Part shown: one piece after another, positions 42,582 to 51,182 of the stretch
Layout: each line of letters opens with the position of its first letter
How positions within the stretch are numbered: the first letter of the stretch is position 1
Assembly (NCBI GenBank): GCA_049317525.1
Contig: JBMOIC010000013.1
Span: forward strand, 6,381 to 70,380
DNA: 64,000 bases
Direction of reading: 5' to 3'
From: UBA961 sp049317525
GTDB lineage: Bacteria; Bacteroidota; Ignavibacteria; Kapaibacteriales; UBA961
Position numbers and translations under genes: made by a program
The notes under the pieces: generated by a model
The model's input: only the letters and a program-made list of their open reading frames with translations
Database searches by the model: none
What the model was told of the DNA's origin: nothing

Positions 42582-45371
42582 ATGACAAGTTTCGAACAAC
42601 TCACACAATTATTACAAAAAAGAATATTGATCATCGATGGGGCGATGGGAACAATGATTCAGCAACATTCTCTAGAAGAATCTGATTTTAGAGGTGAACA
42701 ATCTCCAGATCTTGCATACCATTCTTTGTTATGTAATCATCAACATGATATAAGGGGAAATAATGATGTCTTGGTTTTATCGCAGCCTAACATTATTCAA
42801 GATATACACAGAGAATATTTAGCCGCTGGTGCAGACATTATTGAAACCAATACATTTAGTTCTACTTCTATTGCTCAAGCAGATTATGGACTAGAATCTT
42901 TAGCCTATTCATTAAATAAGCAAGCTGCAATACTCGCAAAACAAGCTTGCATAGAATATTCAACTACCGAGAAGCCCCGATTTGCAGCTGGTGCAATTGG
43001 GCCTATGAATAAGTCTTTATCATTATCGCCAGATGTAAATAATCCTGGTTATAGAGCCACCACTTGGAAAGAAGTTGTGGATTCCTATATTGAACAATTA
43101 CATGGATTATTAGACGGTAATATTGATATCATTTTAATCGAAACCATTTTTGATACTCTTAATTGTAAAGCTGCTATTTATGCAGTAAACACAGTATTTG
43201 AAGAAAGGGGAATTTCTTTGCCCGTTATGTTATCTGGAACCATCGTAGATATGAGTGGCAGAACATTATCTGGGCAGACAACAGAAGCATTTTGGAATTC
43301 TGTAAAACATTGTCCTAATTTATTATCAATTGGCTTAAACTGTGCTTTGGGCGCTCAGCAGATGCGTCCTTTTTTAGAGGAATTATCTCGTATAGCTACA
43401 TGCTTTGTAAGTGTATATCCTAATGCAGGTTTACCCAATGAAATGGGTGGTTATGATGAAAGCCCAGAATCTATGGCATCTGTACTTAAAGAATTTGGAG
43501 AGGCAGGCTTTTTTAATCTAGTTGGCGGTTGCTGTGGTACAACACCACAACATATTAAGGCAATTGCAGATTCTGTTCATTCAATTATTCCTAGAAGTAT
43601 TCCAGAAAGAACTACCTTATTGCGCTTAGCAGGCATGGAACCTTTTGAATATAGACCAGATACCAATTTCGTAAATATAGGCGAAAGAACAAATGTAACT
43701 GGGTCTACTAAATTTGCTAAACTGATTAGAGAAAATAAATACGAAGAAGCATTAAGCATTGCCAGACAGCAAGTTGAAGCTGGTGCGCAAATCATTGATA
43801 TTAATATGGATGAGGGAATGTTAGATTCAGAAAATGCTATGAAAGTATTTCTGAATTTGATTGCTAGCGAGCCTGATATTGCTAGAGTTCCTATTATGAT
43901 AGACTCCTCAAAATGGTCTATTATAGAAGCGGGTTTGCAATGCGTTCAGGGAAAATCTATTGTTAATTCTATTTCCATGAAAGAAGGCGAGGAACAGTTT
44001 CTTTATCTAGCAAAACAAATTAAAAAGTATGGAGCTGCTGTAATTGTAATGGCTTTTGATGAACAAGGCCAAGCAGATACATATCAAAGAAAAATTGATA
44101 TTTGTTCCAGAGCATATACTTTATTAACAGAGCATGTTCATTTTCCAGCAGAAGATATCATTTTCGACCCCAATATCTTTGCAATAGCAACTGGTATTAA
44201 TGAACATAATAATTATGCTGTTGATTTTATTCGAGCAACAGAATATATAAAGCAGAATCTACCTGGAGCAAAAGTTTCTGGCGGTATTTCTAATTTATCT
44301 TTCAGTTTTAGAGGGAATGAACCTGTAAGACGCGCCATGCATACTGCATTTCTGTATCATGCAATTAAAGCTGGAATGGATATGGGAATCGTAAATGCTG
44401 GGCAAATTGATATTTACGATGAAATCCCCAAAGATTTACTATTGCTTGTTGAAGATGTTATCTTAAATAGAAATGAACAGGCAACCGAGAAATTAATTGA
44501 CTATGCAGAACAGTTAAAATTAACAGGTACTTCAAAAGATACCCAATCAATACAATCTGATTTGTGGAGATCTTTACCAATTGAAGAGCGTCTAAAACAT
44601 GCCTTAGTTAAAGGCATAGACGCATTTATTGATCAAGATTCCGAAGAAGCTAGAATTGCATTAGCATCCCCATTAGCAGTAATCGAAGGCCCATTAATGG
44701 ATGGAATGAATCTTGTAGGAGAATTATTTGGTGCAGGTAAAATGTTTTTACCTCAAGTAGTTAAGTCTGCAAGGGTTATGAAAAAATCAGTAGCATATTT
44801 AACACCATTTATGGAAGAAGAAAAAGCAGCAAGTGGCTTAGTTTCTAAACCAAATGGAACAATTATCATGGCAACAGTAAAAGGTGATGTTCATGATATT
44901 GGAAAAAATATAGTAGGTGTGGTTTTAGGATGTAATAATTATGAAGTAATAGATCTTGGTGTAATGGTACCTGCAGATAAAATTTTAGATGCAGCCCTAC
45001 TTCACAATGCAGATATTATAGGATTATCCGGCTTAATAACACCTTCTTTAGATGAAATGGTGCATGTAGCAAAAGAAATGGAAAGACGGAATATTCGGAT
45101 TCCTTTATTGATAGGTGGGGCAACAACTTCTAGAGTGCATACAGCAGTAAAAATATCCCCTCAATCTAGTGGAATAATTGTTCATGTTTTAGATGCATCA
45201 AGGGCAGTTCCTGTAGCGGGAAATCTGATTTCACAAGAACATAATCCATCATTTACAAAAGAAATTCAAACGGAATATGAACAAGTTAGAAAAGATTATG
45301 AATTTCGAACACAGGCAAAAAATACAATATCATTAGAAAAAGCAAGAAACAATAAATTGCAATTATGGTAG
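42582..45371 (+). CDS. metH: Cobalamin-dependent methionine synthase, catalytic and B12 part (no reactivation domain)
   Basis: 929 residues, against ~1230 in full-length MetH. The homocysteine-binding domain (~1-330) has zinc cysteines in GLNCALGAQQM and GGCCGTTP. The pterin (methyl-THF) domain spans ~350-620, the cap ~650-745 and the B12-binding domain ~746-890, with DVHDIG at 769-774; His771 is the cobalt ligand. The frame ends KARNNKLQLW, exactly where the linker to the AdoMet-dependent reactivation domain starts. That domain is not lost: it is a separate gene at 50194-51123. So this is a split enzyme, not a truncated one. Confidence 0.95.
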   Translation: MTSFEQLTQLLQKRILIIDGAMGTMIQQHSLEESDFRGEQSPDLAYHSLLCNHQHDIRGNNDVLVLSQPNIIQDIHREYLAAGADIIETNTFSSTSIAQADYGLESLAYSLNKQAAILAKQACIEYSTTEKPRFAAGAIGPMNKSLSLSPDVNNPGYRATTWKEVVDSYIEQLHGLLDGNIDIILIETIFDTLNCKAAIYAVNTVFEERGISLPVMLSGTIVDMSGRTLSGQTTEAFWNSVKHCPNLLSIGLNCALGAQQMRPFLEELSRIATCFVSVYPNAGLPNEMGGYDESPESMASVLKEFGEAGFFNLVGGCCGTTPQHIKAIADSVHSIIPRSIPERTTLLRLAGMEPFEYRPDTNFVNIGERTNVTGSTKFAKLIRENKYEEALSIARQQVEAGAQIIDINMDEGMLDSENAMKVFLNLIASEPDIARVPIMIDSSKWSIIEAGLQCVQGKSIVNSISMKEGEEQFLYLAKQIKKYGAAVIVMAFDEQGQADTYQRKIDICSRAYTLLTEHVHFPAEDIIFDPNIFAIATGINEHNNYAVDFIRATEYIKQNLPGAKVSGGISNLSFSFRGNEPVRRAMHTAFLYHAIKAGMDMGIVNAGQIDIYDEIPKDLLLLVEDVILNRNEQATEKLIDYAEQLKLTGTSKDTQSIQSDLWRSLPIEERLKHALVKGIDAFIDQDSEEARIALASPLAVIEGPLMDGMNLVGELFGAGKMFLPQVVKSARVMKKSVAYLTPFMEEEKAASGLVSKPNGTIIMATVKGDVHDIGKNIVGVVLGCNNYEVIDLGVMVPADKILDAALLHNADIIGLSGLITPSLDEMVHVAKEMERRNIRIPLLIGGATTSRVHTAVKISPQSSGIIVHVLDASRAVPVAGNLISQEHNPSFTKEIQTEYEQVRKDYEFRTQAKNTISLEKARNNKLQLW

Positions 45372-45437
45372 ATAACTTTATACAAATTATACACTTATCT
45401 TATAATCGCAACAATTAATAATTTGTCATTTGTCACG

Positions 45438-45464
45438 TTGACTGACAGTTATTCCCTATTTTTG
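45438..45464 (+). promoter_or_regulatory. Bacteroidota-type promoter of the DEAD-box helicase
   Basis: TTG (45438-45440), 16 nt, TATTTTTG (45457-45464). The spacing is slightly short of the usual 19-20 nt. The start point would be near 45471, giving a leader of about 125 nt, which contains a palindrome (AGGCATATGCCT, 45508-45519) and is richer in G+C than its surroundings. Confidence 0.5.
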
Positions 45465-45596
45465 TAATTGCGCTCCATTGCTTTGTGAAAAACTCAGAAA
45501 TCGTTAAAGGCATATGCCTGCAGTTTTCACTCCTCATGATATCCGCCTAGCTATTGCAGCGCCTACGATTTTTATCCATCGTCCACAAAGGAACGA

Positions 45597-47093
45597 ATGA
45601 ATTTTTCTGAAATAGCTTTGAGCCCTGAAATACAGAAGGCCATCGAAGCTGAAGGATATACACAGCCTACACCAATACAGGCTAAAGCTATACCCGAAGT
45701 ATTAAACGGTCGAGATCTGATTGGATGTGCACAGACAGGAACCGGAAAAACAGCAGCATTTGCACTCCCAATTTTAGAATTGCTTTTATTAGATCAACCT
45801 GTTCATAAAGTTCATCATAAAGGTGATAAACAGAAACGCTCTAATACGCCGATAAGAGCTTTAGTCTTATCTCCAACTCGTGAATTAGCCCAGCAAATAG
45901 GTGATAGTTTTGATTCTTATGGAAGATATACTGGCCTTAAAAGCACTATAATTTACGGTGGTGTTTCACAGGGTAAACAAATGCAAGCATTACGCTATGG
46001 TGTAGATATTTTGGTAGCTACTCCTGGGCGTCTTCTTGACTTGATGAATCAACGTATAGTTTCATTAAATGAAGTTGAAATTGTTGTCCTTGATGAAGCA
46101 GACCACATGCTGGATATGGGATTTATCATCGATATAAAAAAGATTCTATCTACTTTGCCTGAAAAAAGACAATCTTTACTCTTTAGTGCAACCATGCCTT
46201 CTGAAATCGTAAAGCTTGCCCAACAGATGCTTAAAGATCCCGTGAAAATTCAAGTTGCGGCGGTTTCTGCTGCAGCCGATCCAGTTGAACAACAAGTATA
46301 TTTTATTGATAGAAAATATAAAACTGCATTATTATTAAGAATGCTAGATACTTTACCAATGACTTCTGTTTTAGTATTTTCTAGAACAAAGCATGGTGCA
46401 GATAGATTAACAAAAGAATTAAATAAGTCTGGTGTTCCTGCAGAAGCAATTCATGGAGATAAAGCCCAAACTGCACGCCAAAGAGCTCTTAATAGATTTA
46501 AAGAAAGACGCTCTAGAGTTTTGGTAGCTACCGATATTGCAGCACGTGGAATTGATGTTGAAGAATTACCATATGTTGTAAATTATGATATGCCAGATGC
46601 AGCCGAAACATATGTACACAGAATAGGCCGTACAGGACGTGCTGGACAAAAAGGTACAGCGATTTCTTTTTGTGCAAATGATGAACGCGATACATTAAGA
46701 CATATCAAAAGGATTGTTGGTAATAATGCTATTACTGTAAAAACTCCTGAGTCTCTACCAGCTTGGACACCTAGAGATCCTTCTGATTATCCAGAACCTA
46801 AGGTGCTTAAAGCAGGTAAACATGAGTTTATTCCTGCTTTTCACACTCCAATTAAACCTTTAAGTAAAGCTGGGTCTGCTGTGCAATCAATTCTTAAAGA
46901 TACTTCTAGTAATAAGAAGTCAAAAAATGTACATGAAGATTCTTATGATATCGAGCAATTAATCAGTAAGAAAGAAAAAAAATCACTTTCTGATTCTGAA
47001 TCTGTTGCTTTAAAGTTAAAAGCCGAAGGTGTAGATTATAGTATTATTATCCGAGCAACCGGAATTAGCAAAGAAGCGCTGATTAAATTATAA
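45597..47093 (+). CDS. DEAD-box RNA helicase
   Basis: 498 residues. Q motif region (YTQPTPIQ), Walker A AQTGTGKT, motif II VLDEADHMLDMG, motif III SAT and motif VI HRIGRTGRAG are all present. A C-terminal tail after ~residue 370 is polar and ends in an unrelated helix. DEAD-box proteins of this length (RhlE/CsdA-like) unwind short RNA duplexes in ribosome assembly and mRNA decay; which subfamily cannot be told. A purine block AAAGGAACGA precedes the start. A clear terminator follows. Confidence 0.93.
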   Translation: MNFSEIALSPEIQKAIEAEGYTQPTPIQAKAIPEVLNGRDLIGCAQTGTGKTAAFALPILELLLLDQPVHKVHHKGDKQKRSNTPIRALVLSPTRELAQQIGDSFDSYGRYTGLKSTIIYGGVSQGKQMQALRYGVDILVATPGRLLDLMNQRIVSLNEVEIVVLDEADHMLDMGFIIDIKKILSTLPEKRQSLLFSATMPSEIVKLAQQMLKDPVKIQVAAVSAAADPVEQQVYFIDRKYKTALLLRMLDTLPMTSVLVFSRTKHGADRLTKELNKSGVPAEAIHGDKAQTARQRALNRFKERRSRVLVATDIAARGIDVEELPYVVNYDMPDAAETYVHRIGRTGRAGQKGTAISFCANDERDTLRHIKRIVGNNAITVKTPESLPAWTPRDPSDYPEPKVLKAGKHEFIPAFHTPIKPLSKAGSAVQSILKDTSSNKKSKNVHEDSYDIEQLISKKEKKSLSDSESVALKLKAEGVDYSIIIRATGISKEALIKL

Positions 47094-47120
47094 TCTTGCA
47101 TTATCTGTTTAACATTCATT

Positions 47121-47157
47121 ATCCCCAATCAAATATATTTTTTTGGGGATTTTTTTT
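47121..47157 (+). terminator. Rho-independent terminator of the helicase gene
   Basis: ATCCCCAA (47121-47128) pairs with TTGGGGAT (47143-47150) and an eight-base T-run follows (47150-47157). It isolates the helicase from the downstream cluster. Confidence 0.9.
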
Positions 47158-47244
47158 GCTATAACTTCTATCCACTATTAACTCAACTCGTACGTCCACC
47201 AATCGTTATTATTAGCAAAGCCTTCATCACTCTCTTTTTTTAAT

Positions 47245-50178
47245 ATGTTATATAAATTCAACGTTTTTATTATACTTTGTTTAACTACATATAGTATCGC
47301 ATTTTCACAATCTGGTAATACCGTCAGAGGGGTAATTATAGATAGTACTTCCAAAGTTGCAATTGCTGGGGTAAGAGCTCAACTTTTGAAGCAATCAGAC
47401 GATAGCTTTGTATCCGGTGCAATTAGTGATCGTTCTGGTATTTTTTTACTTAAAAATATCCCTTCAGGACAATATACTCTTCTTGTTCAATCTATTGGTT
47501 ATGCCAAGTACAACAAAAACTTAAATATTTCTAGTAATAATGACACTGTCAAAATCGGCACAATACGATTGGGGACTTTAGGTTATTTAACTGATGAAGT
47601 TGAAGTTACCGCAATTGCAAATCGAGTAGAACTAAAGGGTGATACTACAGAATTTAGTGCTAATAGTTTCAAAACAGATAAAAATGCTACTGCTGAAGAT
47701 TTGGTGAGAAAACTTCCTGGAATGGAAGTTGATGCAAGTGGAACCGTAAAATCTCAAGGAGAGCAAGTTCGAAGGGTTCTAGTAGATGGAAAACCATTCT
47801 TTGGAACAGACCCAAGCGCTGCTCTTAAAAATTTACCTGCAGAGGTTATCGATAAAGTGCAAAGTTTTGATGCAATGAGCGATCAATCTGCATTTACCAA
47901 GTTTGACGATGGAGATAGAACAAAAACACTTAACATTGTAATGAAAGCAGATAAGAAAAATGGACAGTTTGGCAAACTATATGCTGGGTATGGAAATCAA
48001 GAAAGATATACTGTGGGTGGCAATGTAAATTTTTTTAATGGTGATAGAAGAATTTCTGTGATTGCTATGAGTAATAATATCAATCAACAGAACTTTTCTA
48101 TTCAAGATATATTAGGTGCAGTTGGCGGTGGAAATAATCCAATGATGCAAAGAATGGGAAGTATGATGCGAGCTTTTGGTGGTAGTTCTGGCGGCTCTAG
48201 AATGGGTGGAATGATGCGTGGAATGGGCGGTGGAGGAGGAGGTAGTAGTGTTGGAGATTTTCTTGTTGGACAAAGCGACGGAATAACTCAGGCGCATGCT
48301 ATTGGTATTAATTATTCAGATTCTTGGGCAAAAGGCCTTAGTACTTCTGGTAGTTACTTTGTGAATTATAGCGATAATACTTCTAATCAAATTATTAATA
48401 GACTATATTTTTTGGGTGATACAACTACTCAAAATAATGTTCAGAATAATATTAATCAGTCATTAACAGGAAATCATCGCTTTAATTTTAGGATGGATTA
48501 TACAATTGATTCTATGAATTCTATTACGTTTCAACCACAATTGTCTTTCCAAACAACTGAAAAAAAGTATAGCTCTGCAAATAATACTATTGATTCTTAT
48601 AATCTACCCGTAAATAGTTCAAATACGCTTACAAACACTGATAATAATGGATATAATGGTAGTATGGATCTATCGTATCGTCATAGATTTATGACAGATG
48701 GTCGTACTGTATCTGCAACTGTCAAAATTGGAAGTAGTACAAATAATGGCTCTGGTAAAAACGATGCTATCAATCAATTTTATACAACTTTGCAACAAGC
48801 TTTTACCGATACATTAAAACAAGATATGCCAACCGAAGGCAATGGCAAAAATGCTAATACTAATATAGTATATACCGAACCTATTCATAAAGATGGAATT
48901 CTTCAATTTGGATATTCATATGCTATCAATGAAAATACCAATGATAAGAAAATCTATGATTTTGATCCTATCACAGAATCGTATTCAATATTAAATACTC
49001 GACTTTCTAATAATTCTATAAGTACATATAGTACTCAAAGACCAGGCATTACCTATAAGTATAATTTTGATCAGTTCACTAATTTGTCTATTGGTATTGA
49101 TTATCAATCTGCCAAATTGACCGTTGATCAATCGTATCCTACTAGTTTTTCTGATACAAAAACGTTTAATAATATTCTGCCTTCTATCACCTATTCGATG
49201 CGTAATGGTTTTACAAGCAATACTCGTTTCAGTTATAGAGCCTCTACAAATCAACCTTCATTAAGCCAATTACAAAATGTAATTGATAATTCTGATCCTG
49301 TACGCTTAACTGTCGGAAATCCCAATCTTGTGCAAGAATACACTCATCAAATCAGCGGTAATTATGGCACCTTTAATATGATGAGCGGTACTGCTTTCTT
49401 TACAATGGTAAATGTTGGGATAACGAATAATAAAATCACAAATTCATCTTTTATCGCTTCTGGTGATACTATTTTACCTGGCGGAATTCGTTTAGGTAAT
49501 GGGTCGCAATTAACCTCTCAGATCAATATCGATGGGGCTTGGAATGCTAGTACATTTCTTACATATACTTTTCCTATCGAGCCAATTACTGGAGCAAAGC
49601 TAAATACTAGTTTTAATATTGGTGGTATTTTTTCTAGAACTCCTACTTTGATAAATGGAGCCAGAAATGAAGCTGATAATATTGCATTTACACCTTCATT
49701 AGCTTTTGCAAGTAATATTAGCGAGAATCTAGACTTCTCCTTATCGTGGAGAACTGCCTATACAATTGTTCAGAATTCAATCAGAAGCGAATTAAATAAT
49801 AATTATTCTATTCATAATCTGTTTGCTCGCTTGAACTATGTTTTTTGGGGCGGTTTTGTTCTCAATGGTGATTTTACATATACAATTAATAATGGACTTT
49901 CCGGAAATCTAAATACTACTATTCCATTATTAAGTTTAGGAATTGGTAAACGTTTTTGGAATGATGATGCTGAAATTAAAGTCTCAGTTTATGATGCTTT
50001 AAATCAAAATCAAAGTATTTCTAGAAATGTAGCTGCAAATTATATTGAAGACACAAAAACAAATGTATTACAAAGATATTTCTTATTGAATTTCACTTAT
50101 AATTTACGGGCATTTAATGCAAGCAATACTAAACCATCTGGTGGTGGTATGCCACCAATGCCTGTGCCAGGACATTAA
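47245..50178 (+). CDS. TonB-dependent-receptor-like outer-membrane protein with Gly/Met-rich insert
   Basis: 977 residues. Signal peptide ~1-22. A carboxypeptidase-regulatory-like domain (GVIIDSTSKVAIAGVRAQLL) is followed by a plug domain and a large barrel, as in the OMP_b-brl_3 family. Around residues 298-338 there is a Gly/Ser/Met-rich stretch with nine Met (RMGSMM, SRMGGMM, RGMG), which could be a metal-binding or mobile surface loop. The tail is GGGMPPMPVPGH. It probably moves or binds a substrate at the outer membrane; the substrate is unknown. It lies between the two methionine synthase parts and 15 nt before the second. Confidence 0.75.
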   Translation: MLYKFNVFIILCLTTYSIAFSQSGNTVRGVIIDSTSKVAIAGVRAQLLKQSDDSFVSGAISDRSGIFLLKNIPSGQYTLLVQSIGYAKYNKNLNISSNNDTVKIGTIRLGTLGYLTDEVEVTAIANRVELKGDTTEFSANSFKTDKNATAEDLVRKLPGMEVDASGTVKSQGEQVRRVLVDGKPFFGTDPSAALKNLPAEVIDKVQSFDAMSDQSAFTKFDDGDRTKTLNIVMKADKKNGQFGKLYAGYGNQERYTVGGNVNFFNGDRRISVIAMSNNINQQNFSIQDILGAVGGGNNPMMQRMGSMMRAFGGSSGGSRMGGMMRGMGGGGGGSSVGDFLVGQSDGITQAHAIGINYSDSWAKGLSTSGSYFVNYSDNTSNQIINRLYFLGDTTTQNNVQNNINQSLTGNHRFNFRMDYTIDSMNSITFQPQLSFQTTEKKYSSANNTIDSYNLPVNSSNTLTNTDNNGYNGSMDLSYRHRFMTDGRTVSATVKIGSSTNNGSGKNDAINQFYTTLQQAFTDTLKQDMPTEGNGKNANTNIVYTEPIHKDGILQFGYSYAINENTNDKKIYDFDPITESYSILNTRLSNNSISTYSTQRPGITYKYNFDQFTNLSIGIDYQSAKLTVDQSYPTSFSDTKTFNNILPSITYSMRNGFTSNTRFSYRASTNQPSLSQLQNVIDNSDPVRLTVGNPNLVQEYTHQISGNYGTFNMMSGTAFFTMVNVGITNNKITNSSFIASGDTILPGGIRLGNGSQLTSQINIDGAWNASTFLTYTFPIEPITGAKLNTSFNIGGIFSRTPTLINGARNEADNIAFTPSLAFASNISENLDFSLSWRTAYTIVQNSIRSELNNNYSIHNLFARLNYVFWGGFVLNGDFTYTINNGLSGNLNTTIPLLSLGIGKRFWNDDAEIKVSVYDALNQNQSISRNVAANYIEDTKTNVLQRYFLLNFTYNLRAFNASNTKPSGGGMPPMPVPGH

Positions 50179-50193
50179 TTTTAGAGTGAATGC

Positions 50194-51123
50194 ATGAGCT
50201 ATAGTCCCACAATTCCTACTACATTTGATATCTGCATTTTTGAAGATATTTCTCTTCAAGAAATTTCAGCATATATTGATTGGTCTCCCTTTTTTCTTTC
50301 TTGGGAATTAAAAGGAAAATATCCTGCAATTCTTCACGATGAGATATATGGCAAAGAAGCACAGCAATTATTTGATGATGCACAACAATTATTATCACAA
50401 TTAATTGAATCCAAAAGACTTAAAGCTAATGGTATATGCAGAATATTTCCTGTTAATTCAATTAATGATGATGATATAGAAATATATACAGATGACTCAA
50501 GAACATCTGTTTTAACAAAACTTCATTTTTTAAGACAACAGAATCAAAAAGCTAGTAATCAGCCTAATCTTTGTTTGGCTGATTTTATTGCTCCAAAACA
50601 TTCCAATATCAATGATTATATGGGTGCTTTTGTTGTATCTGCTGGGCATCATTGCGATGAAATCTGTAAAGAATATGAATTAGCTCATGATGATTATTCA
50701 TCCATTCTTGTTAAAGCAATAGCAGATAGACTTGCCGAAGCTGCTGCCGAATGGCTTCATGATAAAGTAAGAAAAGAACTTTGGGGTTATGATAATAATG
50801 AGCTAGATACACAGCAATTAATTGAAGAATCTTATCAAGGTATAAGGCCAGCCCCAGGATATCCTGCATGTCCAGATCATACAGAAAAATCAACCTTGTT
50901 TTCTTTATTACAAGCTAGTGAACATACAGGTATAACATTAACAGAAAGTTATGCAATGATGCCCGCAGCTTCTGTAAGTGGTTGGTATTTTGCACATCCG
51001 GCTGCAAAATATTTTACAATTGGCAAAATATCTAAAGAACAAGTGATAAGTTATGCTGAAAGAAAAAATATGAGTGTAGAAGAATGTGAAAAGTGGCTGG
51101 GGCCTGTTCTTGCTTATTCATAA
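50194..51123 (+). CDS. Methionine synthase AdoMet-dependent reactivation domain as a separate protein
   Basis: 309 residues that match the C-terminal reactivation domain of MetH: DWSPFFLSWELKGKYP near the start, DDIEIYTDDSRT, LADFIAPK, YELAHDDYSS, and RPAPGYP (218-224) with CPDHTEK, the AdoMet-binding signature, followed by ASVSGWYFAHPAAKYF and SVEECEKWLGPVLAY. It reductively methylates cob(II)alamin, which arises when the cofactor is oxidised, using AdoMet. In most bacteria it is fused to MetH; here it lies 4.8 kb downstream, 15 nt after a TonB-type barrel gene. It must dock on the 42582-45371 product in trans. Confidence 0.93.
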   Translation: MSYSPTIPTTFDICIFEDISLQEISAYIDWSPFFLSWELKGKYPAILHDEIYGKEAQQLFDDAQQLLSQLIESKRLKANGICRIFPVNSINDDDIEIYTDDSRTSVLTKLHFLRQQNQKASNQPNLCLADFIAPKHSNINDYMGAFVVSAGHHCDEICKEYELAHDDYSSILVKAIADRLAEAAAEWLHDKVRKELWGYDNNELDTQQLIEESYQGIRPAPGYPACPDHTEKSTLFSLLQASEHTGITLTESYAMMPAASVSGWYFAHPAAKYFTIGKISKEQVISYAERKNMSVEECEKWLGPVLAYS

Positions 51124-51182
51124 TTCATATTTTTAAATATCCTGTTTGCCTTTTTTTTCTTTACTTAAGATGGATTATCATT

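Noticed and set aside
42582..45371. MetH as a truncated pseudogene
   Set aside because: All catalytic and B12 residues are intact, and the missing domain exists as an intact gene nearby, so a split enzyme explains it better.
45372..45456. Terminator after metH
   Set aside because: Only short, imperfect A-T inverted repeats and no T-run; not supported.
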